In this document: positions 43,955-52,901 of the stretch, piece after piece | How positions within the stretch are numbered: position 1 is the first letter of the stretch | Layout: each line of letters starts with the position of its first letter | Assembly (NCBI RefSeq): GCF_026686735.1 | Contig: NZ_CP113432.1 | Location: 2,046,001 to 2,110,000 of the forward strand | Length of the DNA: 64,000 nt | DNA from: Pseudomonas triclosanedens | Lineage (GTDB): Bacteria > Pseudomonadota > Gammaproteobacteria > Pseudomonadales > Pseudomonadaceae | Direction of reading: 5' to 3' | The notes under the pieces: generated by a model | Seen by the model: only the letters and a program-made list of their open reading frames with translations | What the model was told of the DNA's origin: nothing | Databases searched by the model: none | Program-made: the position numbers and the translations under genes

Positions 43955-44877
43955 TGCGCTGGCGCAAGCTGGGGCTGATTCCATCGCCGCGCGTTGGCGA
44001 CTGGGCGGTGAGCCACGCGATGATCCCAACCCCGGTGCTGCTGGCGGATCGTATCCGCCTCTACGTGTCCTGCCTGGACGGGCAGGGTATCGGCCGGCCC
44101 GGCTATGTCGAGGTAGCGCTCGACGACCCCACGCAGGTACTGCATGTCTGCGCCGAGCCGCTGCTGGATGCTGGCCGTCCGGGTACCTTCGATGAGAACG
44201 GCGCGGTGGTGTGCTCGGTCGTCCCTGGCCCCGTACCGGGCCAGTGGCTGATGTACTACGTAGGCTTCGAGCTGGGTACGCGGATTCGCTATCGGCTGCT
44301 CACCGGTATCGCCCTGAGCGACGACGACGGCCAGACCTGGCGCCGCTGGCGCGAGACGCCCGCGCTTGAGCGCAGCCCGAAGGAGCTGTTCTTCCGCTGC
44401 GGGCCGTTCGTGCAGCGCGAGGCCGGCGGCTACCGCATGTGGTACATCGCTGGCAGCCAGTGGACCCAGGTGCAGGGCAAGCCGATGCCGGTTTACGAAC
44501 TGCGCTACCTGGAGTCGCCCGATGGCCTTGTCTGGGGCGATACCGGCCAGTTGTGCATGGCGCTCGATCCCCAGCGCGACGAACACGGTTTCGGGCGTCC
44601 CTGGGTCATGCGCGAAGAAGGCCGATACCACCTGTATTACTCGATTCGCCGCGCATCGCTCGGGGCTTACCGGCTGGGTTTCGCAACGTCCGTGGATGGC
44701 CTGGACTGGCGGCGCGACGATGCCGCGATGGGGCTGGATGTGTCGGCTGAAGGCTGGGACAGCCAGGCGATCATGTATGCCGCCGCGTTGCGTGTGGGCC
44801 AGCGCACCTACTGCTTCTACAACGGCAACGACTTCGGCCGCGACGGCATCGGCGTCGCCGTGCGAGACGACGCATGA
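43954..44877 (+). CDS. Beta-propeller glycosidase-like protein
   Basis: 307 residues, no signal peptide, so cytoplasmic. Repeated W/F-rich blades (MYYVGFELGTRIRYR; YRMWYIAGSQW; YHLYYSIRRASLGAYRLGFA; DGLDWRR; QRTYCFYNGNDFGRDG) resemble the five-bladed propeller of GH32/43/68/130-type proteins. A glycoside hydrolase or phosphorylase in a glycan-building operon is unusual; it may act on a nucleotide- or lipid-linked sugar, or only bind. Catalytic residues cannot be assigned. Start overlaps the previous stop (TGATG). Confidence 0.7.
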   Translation: MRWRKLGLIPSPRVGDWAVSHAMIPTPVLLADRIRLYVSCLDGQGIGRPGYVEVALDDPTQVLHVCAEPLLDAGRPGTFDENGAVVCSVVPGPVPGQWLMYYVGFELGTRIRYRLLTGIALSDDDGQTWRRWRETPALERSPKELFFRCGPFVQREAGGYRMWYIAGSQWTQVQGKPMPVYELRYLESPDGLVWGDTGQLCMALDPQRDEHGFGRPWVMREEGRYHLYYSIRRASLGAYRLGFATSVDGLDWRRDDAAMGLDVSAEGWDSQAIMYAAALRVGQRTYCFYNGNDFGRDGIGVAVRDDA

Positions 44878-45812
44878 AGGCCGTCCGTTATGACGCCAGC
44901 CTGCATCGCGGCCTGTGGGATGATGCCGTGCGTGCCGCACGCAATGGCGTGTTCCTGTTCCAGCGCGGCTACATGGATTACCACGCCGGCCGTTTCGAGG
45001 ATTGCTCACTGCTGTTCGTCGATGGCGACGAGCGCATCAGCGCCATCCTGCCGGCCAACCGCCAGGATGGTGTGCTGCACAGCCATGCCGGCCTCACCTT
45101 CGGCGGGTTGCTGCTGGCGCCGGAAACCGGGCAGCGGCAGGTGATGGATATTTTCGAGTGCCTGCTGGACAGCCTGTCGGCGCTGGAGGTAGCCGAGCTG
45201 CGCTACAAGTGCGTGCCGGCCATTTACCACGTGCGCCCGTGCGAAGAGGATCGCTATGCGCTGTTCCGCTTCGGCGCAGAGCGTTATCGGTGCGACCCGA
45301 GCAGTTGCCTGGCACCGGCAGACCTGGATCTGTCGAGCCGTCGCCGGCGTGGCCTGGGCAAGGCCCGCAAGCAGGTTCTGGAGGTGCGTGAAAGCACCGA
45401 CTGGCGCGGCTTCTGGTCTGTGCTGCGGGAGAATCTTGCCAGCCGCCACGACACGGCTCCGGTGCACAGCGAGGCGGAAATCGAGCTGCTCGCCTCGCGA
45501 TTCCCGCAGGCCATCCGCCTGTTCGGCTGCTTCGCCGGCGAGCGCTGGCTGGCCGGCAGCGTAATCTACGACAGCGGCCAGGTGGCGCACGCCCAATACA
45601 TTGCGTCCACTGCGCAAGGGCGCGAGAGCGGCGCCCTCGACCTGCTGTTCACCATGTTGGTTTCGGATGTCTTCGCCCGCAGCCCGTGGTTCGACTTCGG
45701 CATTTCCAGCGAAGCCCAGGGGCTTCGCCTCAACGAGGGGCTGATCGACTTCAAGGAAGGCTTCGGCGCCCACACCATCGTTCATGAATTCCATTGTCTG
45801 AGGCGGGGCTGA
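44874..45812 (+). CDS. FemAB/GNAT-like acyltransferase of the glycosylation island
   Basis: 312 residues with a double-GNAT (FemAB/BioF2-like) layout. LPANRQDGVLHSHAGLTFGG is typical of the first half. SSRRRRGLGKARKQVLEV and an acyl-CoA-type C-terminal half (CFAGERWLAGSVIYDSG; HAQYIASTAQGRESGALDLL; FDFGISSEAQGLRLNEGL) follow. It probably transfers an acyl or aminoacyl group to the amino sugar of the flagellin glycan; donor unknown. It overlaps the previous gene by four bases and is two bases from fdtA. Confidence 0.75.
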   Translation: MKAVRYDASLHRGLWDDAVRAARNGVFLFQRGYMDYHAGRFEDCSLLFVDGDERISAILPANRQDGVLHSHAGLTFGGLLLAPETGQRQVMDIFECLLDSLSALEVAELRYKCVPAIYHVRPCEEDRYALFRFGAERYRCDPSSCLAPADLDLSSRRRRGLGKARKQVLEVRESTDWRGFWSVLRENLASRHDTAPVHSEAEIELLASRFPQAIRLFGCFAGERWLAGSVIYDSGQVAHAQYIASTAQGRESGALDLLFTMLVSDVFARSPWFDFGISSEAQGLRLNEGLIDFKEGFGAHTIVHEFHCLRRG

Positions 45813-45814
45813 GC

Positions 45815-46231
45815 ATGTCCTTGCAACACGTACGCATCATCGACCTGCCGCGCATCCTCGACCCGCGGGGCAACCTGACCTTCATCGAGGGCGGCAACCA
45901 TGTGCCGTTCGACATCAAGCGTGTCTACTACCTCTACGATGTGCCGGGCGGTGCCCATCGCGGTGGCCACGCCCATCGCGAGCTGCACCAGCTGATCATC
46001 GCGATGTCCGGCAGCTTCGACATCCTGCTCGACGACGGCAAGACCCGCTTCAAGTACCACCTCAACCGCTCCTACTACGGCCTGTACATCCCGCCGATGA
46101 TGTGGCGCGAGATCGACAACTTCTCCTCCGGCTCGGTGTGTATGGTGCTGGCCTCCGCACCGTTCGACGAGGCCGACTACTACCGCGACTACGCGGAATT
46201 TCAGCACGATGTGCTCGGCAAGCCGGCATGA
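45815..46231 (+). CDS. fdtA: dTDP-4-keto-6-deoxyglucose 3,4-ketoisomerase (FdtA/QdtA, WxcM-like cupin)
   Basis: 138 residues, cupin fold. The signature histidine cluster GGAHRGGHAHRELHQ is the active site in FdtA/QdtA, and DPRGNLTFIEGG is typical of the family N-terminus. It moves the keto group from C4 to C3 on dTDP-4-keto-6-deoxyglucose, making the substrate for the aminotransferase next door. Product stereochemistry (Fuc3N or Qui3N) cannot be told from sequence by eye. ATG 45815 has GGGG and GAG upstream; it overlaps fdtB (ATGA). Confidence 0.87.
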   Translation: MSLQHVRIIDLPRILDPRGNLTFIEGGNHVPFDIKRVYYLYDVPGGAHRGGHAHRELHQLIIAMSGSFDILLDDGKTRFKYHLNRSYYGLYIPPMMWREIDNFSSGSVCMVLASAPFDEADYYRDYAEFQHDVLGKPA

Positions 46232-47343
46232 AGGTAGCGTTCCTCGACCTCCACGCCATCAACGCCCGCTACGAGTCGCGGATCAAGGCGGCGATGGAGC
46301 GCTGCTTCGACAGCGGCTGGTATGTGCTCGGGCGCGAGGTACAGGCCTTCGAAGCCGCCTTCGGCAACTACTGCGGAGGTCGCAGGGCGGTAGGCGTCGG
46401 CAATGGCCTGGACGCGTTGACGCTGGCCTTGCGTGCGCTGGGCATCGGGCCGGGCGATGAGGTCATCGTGCCCGGCCACACATTTATCGCCACCTGGCTT
46501 GCGGTCACTGCCGTAGGGGCCGAGCCGGTGCCGGTGGATGTCTGCGAGCATTCCGCCAACCTCGACCCGATGCTGATCGAGCGCGCGATCACGCCGCGTA
46601 CCCGTGCGATCCTGCCGGTGCACCTTTACGGCCATCCCGCGGATATGCCCGCTATTCTGGACATCGCCAGCGCCCACGGTCTGGCGGTGCTGGAGGATGC
46701 CGCGCAGGCTCATGGCGCGCGGCTGCACGGCAGGGTGTGCGGCAGCTTTGGCGACATGGCCGGCTTCAGTTTCTACCCCGGCAAGAATCTTGGCGCGCTG
46801 GGTGATGGCGGCGCGGTGGTATGTGCGAGCGATGCCCTCGCCGAGCGGGTGGAACGCTTGCGCAACTATGGCTCGCGGGTGCGTTATGCCCACGAGGAGC
46901 TGGGCTGCAACTCGCGCCTGGACGAGCTGCAGGCGGCCATTCTCAACGTCAAGCTCGATGCGCTGGAAGCCGAGAACCAGCGTCGCCGGCAGATCGCCGC
47001 GCGCTACGCGCAGGGGCTCGCCGGCCTGGCGGAACTCGGGCTGCCGGCCACCGCGGAGGGCGCGGAGCCGGTGTGGCATCTGTACGTGGTGCGCAGCGCG
47101 GAGCGCGATGCCCTGCAGGCGTACCTGGCTGCCCATGAGGTGCAGACCCTGATCCATTACCCCACGACTCCGCACCGCCAGCCTGCCTATCAGGGGACGC
47201 CTGCGGCCGCCTGCGCGGTGCCGGTCAGCGAACGGCTGGCCGCCAGCGTGCTGAGCCTGCCGATGGGCTCCCATCTCGATGATGCCCAGGTCGACCGGGT
47301 CGTCGATGTCATTCACCAGTTCTACGAGCGGCGCAGCGCATGA
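46228..47343 (+). CDS. fdtB: DegT/DnrJ/EryC1 sugar aminotransferase (FdtB/QdtB-like)
   Basis: 371 residues, PLP-dependent. It has the fold-type I landmarks: GVGNGLDALTLALRALGIGP (cofactor pocket), HLYGHPADM, VLEDAAQAHGA, the PLP lysine in FYPGKNLGALGDGG, and the C-terminal LPMGSHLDDAQ. It aminates the 3-keto sugar from FdtA, using glutamate, to give a dTDP-3-amino-3,6-dideoxyhexose. The ATG at 46228 overlaps the fdtA stop. rmlA and rmlB, which make the precursor, are not in the window. Confidence 0.88.
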   Translation: MKVAFLDLHAINARYESRIKAAMERCFDSGWYVLGREVQAFEAAFGNYCGGRRAVGVGNGLDALTLALRALGIGPGDEVIVPGHTFIATWLAVTAVGAEPVPVDVCEHSANLDPMLIERAITPRTRAILPVHLYGHPADMPAILDIASAHGLAVLEDAAQAHGARLHGRVCGSFGDMAGFSFYPGKNLGALGDGGAVVCASDALAERVERLRNYGSRVRYAHEELGCNSRLDELQAAILNVKLDALEAENQRRRQIAARYAQGLAGLAELGLPATAEGAEPVWHLYVVRSAERDALQAYLAAHEVQTLIHYPTTPHRQPAYQGTPAAACAVPVSERLAASVLSLPMGSHLDDAQVDRVVDVIHQFYERRSA

Positions 47344-50300
47344 GTCAGCCCACGGTCAGTGTCTTCATCCCGTCCTATAACTACGAGCGCTACATTGCCG
47401 AGGCGATCGACTCGATCCTTGCCCAGACCTGGCAGGACTGGGAGCTGGTGATCGTCGATGACGCTTCCACCGACGGCAGCCGGGCGTTGATCGAGCGCTA
47501 CGTCGAGCGCTATCCGCAGAAGATTCGCGCGCATTTCCTCGAACAGAACGGCGGCCAGGCGCGCTCGGCGCGGCTGGGGCTGCAACTGTGCCGGGGTCGC
47601 TACATCTCCTTCCTGGCCGCCGACGACGTGGCGACGCCGCAGCGCCTGGAGCAGGGCGTGGCGTTGCTGGACAGCCGCCCGGATGTCGCGGCTGCCTTCT
47701 CCAGGGTCGGCGCCATCGATGCGCAGGGCAGGGAGCTCCAGGTGGAGACGGTGTTCAACAAGGACTTCTCGTCCATGCGCCAGGAGCTGCTCGCCGGCAA
47801 TTTCCTCTGCGCGACGTCCACCATCGCCCGCCGCGACGTACTGCTGGCCGAGGGCGCCTGGAATTCCGAGCTGCGTGCAGTGGAGGACTACGACCTGTGG
47901 GTACGCCTGCTGGCGCGGCACGAACTGGTGCGTGTCGACGAGGTCTGGGTCAAGTACCGTCTGCACGACAGCAACCTGAGCAGTATCACCAACCTAGACG
48001 GCGTTCGTGCCAATGCGCGCTACGAGACGCTGATGGTGGCGCTCAGCGCCATCGATCTGTGGCCTATCGAGAAGATCTTCGATTTCGTGCATGCGCCGGG
48101 TACTGCCGGCCACGAGCTGGAAGTGGGGGCTGCCCGGTTGAGTCTGGCCCGGCATTGCCTGCAACTCGATCAGCAGTACTGCGGCCGCCCGCTGCTGGGC
48201 ACCGGCAAGGCTTATGCGCTGGCGCTGCAGGTTTCCCTGGCCACGCCGGATCACCCGGAGCTGCCAGGTGTTCTCGCAGCCATCTATGCCGCACTTGGCG
48301 ACCAGCCGCGTGCCCACGGCGAGCGCTCGATGCTCGCTCGTGACTGGCTGGCGCAGCCCCGTTCCGACGCGCCGTGCTTCAGCTACGACCGCTGGATCGC
48401 GGAGCGCGTGGTGGACGAGTCCGCTCCCTCAGTGGAAGCGCTGGTGCAGCACTTGGCGCCAGCCTTCGATTTCCGTATCGAGATCCTCGCGGCAGACGGT
48501 GCGGTCGAGGCGGTGGAGCGCACGCTCGCCAGCCTGGCCCGACAGCAGGGTGGCTTCAATCTCGCGGTGCGCGTGCACGGCCTGACGGAAGCGCCGCGGC
48601 GGGTCGCCGGGCTGGCCATCGAGTGTTGCCCGCAGGGCGAGGAATGGGTCGAACGCATCAACACCGGGCTTCAGGATGCGCCTTCGGGCTGGCTGGTACT
48701 GCTGGAGGCTGGCGATCAACTGGTCGACCATGCGCTGGTGCTGCTGGCCGAGCGTGCCCAGGCGGAGCCGGGCATGGCCTGCTGTTACTTCGATCAGGAC
48801 CAACTCGTGGACGGCGTGCCGAGCGCGCCGGTGTTCAAGCCCGACTTCAATCTGGATCTGCTGCGCAGCTATCCCTATGTCGGAGCCTGCGTGGCACTCG
48901 ACGCGAGGGCGCTGTCCGAGCTGGGTGGCCTGAACCCGGAGCATGGGCGTCTGGCCACGGTGGACCTGTTCCTGCGCGCGGCGGAGACCAGGGGGCTGGA
49001 CAGCATCGGCCACATCGCCGAAGTGCTGGTTCATGGCGAGCGTTCCCTGGGGCAATGGCTGACCGATGAGCGCGTGGTCGCCGAGGTGCCGCGCGTGGTG
49101 TCCGCACACCTCCAGCGCCTGGGGGTGCCGCATCGCATCGAGCCGGGCGTGCTGCCGATGATCAACCGGGTCACCTACGACTACCCGGAGCAGCCGCTGG
49201 TCTCCATCCTCGTACCTACCCGCGACCAGTTGCCGCTGCTGCAGCGCTGCGTGGAGAGCCTGCTGGATAAGACCCGCTACCGGCACTACGAGCTGCTCAT
49301 CATCGACAACGGCAGCCAGGACGCAGATGCGGTGCAGTGGCTGGCCGGTATCGATGCCCTGGATAGCGAGCAGGTGCGAGTGCTGCGTTATCCACAGCCG
49401 TTCAACTTCTCGGCGATGAACAATTTCGCCGCGCGGCAGGCGCGTGGCGAGTACCTGGTGCTGCTGAACAACGACACCGCGATCATCGATGGCGGCTGGC
49501 TCGATGCACTGCTCAACCACGCGCGGCGGCCCGAAGTCGGCGTGGTTGGCGCCAAGCTCTACTACCCCGACGGACGCATCCAGCATGGCGGCGTGGTGCT
49601 GGGGCTGAATGGCCCGGCGGACCATCCGTTCATGGGCGCGGAGCACAACGCGCCCGGCTACATGCACCGCCTGCTGGTGGACCAGAACTACAGCGCCGTC
49701 ACGGCCGCCTGCCTGATGATTCGCCGCAGCCTCTACGATGACGTGCAGGGCATGGACGAGGTCGATTTCAAGGTCTCGTATAACGATGTCGACCTCTGTC
49801 TGAAAGCGCGCGAGGCCGGTTATCTCGCGGTATGGACGCCCTACGCCGAGGTACTGCACGAGGGCAGCGTGAGCCAGAAGCACGTCGACCCGGCAACCCA
49901 GGCGCAAAAGGCGCAGCGCTTCCAGGGCGAGCAGCAGGCGATGTACCGCAAGTGGTTGCCGCTGCTCGCGCGCGACCCGGCATATAACCGCAACCTCAGC
50001 CTGGGCCGCGCTGGCTTCGAGGTGGAGCTGACCCGCAACCTGGCGTGGCAGCCGTTCAGCCAGCCGCTGCGCCCGCGCGTGCTGTGTTATCCCGCCGACC
50101 ACTTCGGCTGCGGGCATTACCGTGTGCGCCAGCCGTTCCAGAGCCTGCTGCGCCAGGACCTGATCGAGGGCGCGCTGAGCGAGAACCTGCTCGATGCAGT
50201 GGAGCTGGCGCGTTTCGAGGCCGATGTCGTGGTGTATCAGCGGCAGACATCGGATGCGCAGTTGGCGTCGATCGAGCGGACGCGGGGCCTGACCGGCGCC

Positions 50301-51053
50301 TTCCGCGTCTACGAGCTGGACGACTACCTGCCCAACCTGCCGATGAAGAACCTGCACCGCGAGGAGATGCCGAAGGATGTGCTGCGTTCGTTGCGTCGCG
50401 CGGTATCGATGATGGACCGCTTCGTGGTTTCCACCGCGCCGTTGGCGGAAGCCTTCGCCGACCTGCATGCTGACATCCGCGTGATGCCCAACCGCTTGCC
50501 GGTGGATTGGTGGGGTGGGCTTTCCAGTCAGCGTCGGGTTGGCCGCAAACCGCGTGTCGGCTGGGCCGGCGGAGTAGGGCATAGCGGCGATCTGGAGCTG
50601 ATTGCCGATGTGGTTCGCGACCTGGCCGGGGAAGTGGAATGGGTGTTCTTCGGCCTCTGCCCCGACAAGCTGCGGCCCTATATCCACGAATGGCATCCGG
50701 GTGTGGCCATCGCCGATTACCCGGCTCGGCTGGCGTCGTTGAACCTGGATCTCGCCCTGGCGCCGCTGGAGCAGAACCGGTTCAACGAGTGCAAGAGCAA
50801 CCTGCGCCTGCTCGAATACGGTGTGCTCGGCTTCCCGGTGATCTGCAGCGACATCCTGCCGTACCGAGGCGACCTGCCGGTGACCCTGGTGAAGAACCGC
50901 TACCGCGACTGGGTCGATGCGATCCGCGCGCACCTCGCCGATCTGGATGCCGCCGCGCGAGCCGGCGATGCCCTGCGGGAAGCGGTACGCCGGAACTGGA
51001 TGCTCGATGGGGCGAATCTTCACGACTGGGCCAGGGTCTGGTTGCCCGACTGA
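47340..51053 (+). CDS. fgtA: Multi-domain flagellin glycosyltransferase (FgtA-like)
   Basis: A 1237-residue cytoplasmic protein. An N-terminal GT2 domain (about 1-230: VSVFIPSYNYERYIAEAIDS, LVIVDDASTDGS) is followed by a degenerate GT2-like module (about 370-560: GWLVLLEAGDQLVDHAL, CCYFDQDQLV). A second full GT2 domain spans about 615-880 (SILVPTRDQLPLLQRC, LLIIDNGSQDADAV, LLNNDTAI) and a C-terminal GT4-like domain about 910-1237 (YPADHFGCGHYRVRQPF, GWAGGVGHSGD, FNECKSNLRLLEYG). P. aeruginosa has a large FgtA at this position that transfers the first sugar to FliC. It lies just before fliC and ends at a terminator. Confidence 0.87.
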   Translation: MSQPTVSVFIPSYNYERYIAEAIDSILAQTWQDWELVIVDDASTDGSRALIERYVERYPQKIRAHFLEQNGGQARSARLGLQLCRGRYISFLAADDVATPQRLEQGVALLDSRPDVAAAFSRVGAIDAQGRELQVETVFNKDFSSMRQELLAGNFLCATSTIARRDVLLAEGAWNSELRAVEDYDLWVRLLARHELVRVDEVWVKYRLHDSNLSSITNLDGVRANARYETLMVALSAIDLWPIEKIFDFVHAPGTAGHELEVGAARLSLARHCLQLDQQYCGRPLLGTGKAYALALQVSLATPDHPELPGVLAAIYAALGDQPRAHGERSMLARDWLAQPRSDAPCFSYDRWIAERVVDESAPSVEALVQHLAPAFDFRIEILAADGAVEAVERTLASLARQQGGFNLAVRVHGLTEAPRRVAGLAIECCPQGEEWVERINTGLQDAPSGWLVLLEAGDQLVDHALVLLAERAQAEPGMACCYFDQDQLVDGVPSAPVFKPDFNLDLLRSYPYVGACVALDARALSELGGLNPEHGRLATVDLFLRAAETRGLDSIGHIAEVLVHGERSLGQWLTDERVVAEVPRVVSAHLQRLGVPHRIEPGVLPMINRVTYDYPEQPLVSILVPTRDQLPLLQRCVESLLDKTRYRHYELLIIDNGSQDADAVQWLAGIDALDSEQVRVLRYPQPFNFSAMNNFAARQARGEYLVLLNNDTAIIDGGWLDALLNHARRPEVGVVGAKLYYPDGRIQHGGVVLGLNGPADHPFMGAEHNAPGYMHRLLVDQNYSAVTAACLMIRRSLYDDVQGMDEVDFKVSYNDVDLCLKAREAGYLAVWTPYAEVLHEGSVSQKHVDPATQAQKAQRFQGEQQAMYRKWLPLLARDPAYNRNLSLGRAGFEVELTRNLAWQPFSQPLRPRVLCYPADHFGCGHYRVRQPFQSLLRQDLIEGALSENLLDAVELARFEADVVVYQRQTSDAQLASIERTRGLTGAFRVYELDDYLPNLPMKNLHREEMPKDVLRSLRRAVSMMDRFVVSTAPLAEAFADLHADIRVMPNRLPVDWWGGLSSQRRVGRKPRVGWAGGVGHSGDLELIADVVRDLAGEVEWVFFGLCPDKLRPYIHEWHPGVAIADYPARLASLNLDLALAPLEQNRFNECKSNLRLLEYGVLGFPVICSDILPYRGDLPVTLVKNRYRDWVDAIRAHLADLDAAARAGDALREAVRRNWMLDGANLHDWARVWLPD

Positions 51054-51070
51054 CATCGTTGCACTGAACG

Positions 51071-51095
51071 AAGGGACCGTGAGGTCCCTTTTTTC
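51071..51095 (+). terminator. Rho-independent terminator of the glycosylation island
   Basis: Stem AAGGGACC (51071-51078), loop GTGA, GGTCCCTT (51083-51090), then a T tract, 18 bases after the fgtA stop. Confidence 0.85.
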
Positions 51096-51118
51096 ATGCC
51101 GCCGGGTGCGTTGGGGGC

Positions 51119-51145
51119 TAAAGATTCCGTTGCCTGCGCCGATGC
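51119..51145 (+). promoter_or_regulatory. FliA (sigma28) promoter of fliC, upstream candidate
   Basis: TAAAGATT, 11-base spacer, GCCGATGC: a good match to TAAAGTTT-N11-GCCGATAA. Placed about 235 bases before the fliC ATG, giving a long leader. Confidence 0.75.
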
Positions 51146-51169
51146 TCCGGATGTCGGTACGCAAGTGCC

Positions 51170-51196
51170 TAAATTGATCTGGCAAGTCGCCTGAAG
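51170..51196 (+). promoter_or_regulatory. FliA-like promoter of fliC, downstream candidate
   Basis: TAAATTGA, 11-base spacer, GCCTGAAG: a weaker sigma28-like match about 50 bases downstream of the first candidate. Confidence 0.35.
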
Positions 51197-51377
51197 ACCT
51201 CCGCGTGCGGTATGCAAGGGCTTGAAAAGCAAGAGGAAAAAAATCTTCCTGTTTTTTTCTAAAGCTCTTCGCGGGGGCGCCGATACAAAGGACGAATGCG
51301 AATTCTTGGGGTACCTGAGCAAGCAGGCCGAGATATCGCAAGCTCAGGAACGAACAGGACCACTGAAGGAGACCATC

Positions 51378-52823
51378 ATGGCCCTTACCGTCAATACCAA
51401 CATTGCTTCCCTGAACACCCAGCGTAACCTCAACGGTTCCTCGAACGCGCTGAGCACCTCGCTGCAGCGTCTGTCCACTGGTAACCGCATCAACAGCGCC
51501 AAGGACGACGCCGCCGGCCTGCAGATCTCCAACCGTCTGTCCAACCAGATCAGCGGCCTGAACGTTGCCACCCGCAACGCCAACGATGGCATCTCCCTGG
51601 CGCAGACCGCTGAAGGTGCCCTGCAGCAGTCCACCAACATCCTGTCGCGTATTCGTGACCTCTCCCTGCAGTCCGCCAACGGCTCCAACAGCGACGCCGA
51701 CCGTGCCGCCCTGCAGAAGGAAGTGTCCGCCCAGCAGGCCGAACTGACCCGTATCGCCGACACCACCACCTTCGGTGGCCGCAAGCTGCTCGACGGTTCC
51801 TTCGGCACCTCCAGCTTCCAGGTCGGTTCCAACGCCTACGAAACCATCGACGTCAGCCTGCAGAACGCCTCGGCCAGCGCCATCGGCTCCTACCAGGTCG
51901 GCAGCGAAGGCGCCACCGCTGCCGCTACCGTAGCGGGCACTGCTTCTGCCAGCGGCACCGCCTCGGGCACCATCAATATCGTTGGCGGCGGCCAGACCAA
52001 GGCCATCAAGCTCGCCGACGGCGACAGCGCCAAGGTCATCGCCGACAAGATCGACGGCTCCATCCCGAACCTGTCCGCCCGTGCCCGTACCGAGTTCACC
52101 GCTGCTGTGAACGTGACCACCGGCAACAGCCTGAGCTTCGACGTGAAAGTCGGCAACAACACCGTGAACCTGGCAGGCGTTACCTCCACCCAGGACCTGG
52201 CTGACCAGCTGAACTCCAACGCCTCCAAGCTCGGCATCACCGCCAGCGTGAACGACAAGGGCGTGCTGACCGTCACCTCCGCCACTGGCGAGAACGTGTC
52301 CTTCAGCAACAAGACAGGTACCGGCACCGTCGACGTGGCCGTACGTGGCTCCAACGGCAAGTTCGAGGCTACCACCCACGACGTGCTGACTGCTGCCACC
52401 AGCACTGTCACCGGCTATGTCCAGTTGAACTCGCCGACCGCCTACTCGGTCAGCGGCACCGGCACCGAAGCTTCGCAGATCTTCGGTAACGCCAGCGCTG
52501 CCCAGAAGAGCACTGTCGCCAACATCGACATCTCTACCGCCGATGGCGCCCAGAACGCCATTGCCGTGATCGACAACGCCTTGGCCGCCATCGACGCCCA
52601 GCGTGCCGACCTCGGTGCTGTGCAGAACCGCTTCGACAACACCATCTCGAACCTGACCAACATCTCCGAGAACGTCGACGCAGCCCGTAGCCGCATCAAG
52701 GACACCGACTTCGCTTCGGAAACTGCAACCCTGTCGAAGAACCAGGTTCTGCAGCAAGCCGGTACCGCGATCCTGGCCCAGGCCAACCAGCTGCCGCAGT
52801 CTGTACTCAGCCTGCTCCGCTAA
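51378..52823 (+). CDS. fliC: Flagellin FliC
   Basis: 481 residues. The conserved N-terminus ([38 protein letters not shown]) and C-terminus ([34 protein letters not shown]) form the D0/D1 filament core. The middle (about 180-390) is Ala/Ser/Thr/Gly-rich with two flagellin_IN-like segments ([32 protein letters not shown]), the expected site of O-glycosylation by the upstream island. The ATG at 51378 follows AAGGAG; the frame open to 51222 is leader. FliA-dependent promoter upstream, strong terminator downstream. Confidence 0.97.
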   Translation: MALTVNTNIASLNTQRNLNGSSNALSTSLQRLSTGNRINSAKDDAAGLQISNRLSNQISGLNVATRNANDGISLAQTAEGALQQSTNILSRIRDLSLQSANGSNSDADRAALQKEVSAQQAELTRIADTTTFGGRKLLDGSFGTSSFQVGSNAYETIDVSLQNASASAIGSYQVGSEGATAAATVAGTASASGTASGTINIVGGGQTKAIKLADGDSAKVIADKIDGSIPNLSARARTEFTAAVNVTTGNSLSFDVKVGNNTVNLAGVTSTQDLADQLNSNASKLGITASVNDKGVLTVTSATGENVSFSNKTGTGTVDVAVRGSNGKFEATTHDVLTAATSTVTGYVQLNSPTAYSVSGTGTEASQIFGNASAAQKSTVANIDISTADGAQNAIAVIDNALAAIDAQRADLGAVQNRFDNTISNLTNISENVDAARSRIKDTDFASETATLSKNQVLQQAGTAILAQANQLPQSVLSLLR

Positions 52824-52850
52824 AGGTTGGCGGGTCTTCGATCCGACCAC

Positions 52851-52881
52851 AGGAGGAAGGGGCAACCCTTCCTCCTTTTTG
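52851..52881 (+). terminator. Rho-independent terminator of fliC
   Basis: An 11-base-pair stem AGGAGGAAGGG (52851-52861) closed by GCAA, then CCCTTCCTCCT and a T tract, 28 bases after the fliC stop. Confidence 0.9.
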
Positions 52882-52901
52882 CCTTTTCGAAGGAGTGAAC
52901 G

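Larger units (their letters stand above)
51096..51377. other. fliC upstream region
   Basis: About 280 bases between the island terminator and fliC. It carries two FliA-type promoter candidates (51119-51145 and 51170-51196) and a long untranslated leader with A- and T-rich runs near 51230-51260. No gene. Confidence 0.6.

Noticed and set aside
51222..51377. 52-codon N-terminal extension of FliC
   Set aside because: Flagellins begin MALTVNTN and have no leader peptide. The extension lacks a ribosome site and lies in the untranslated leader.
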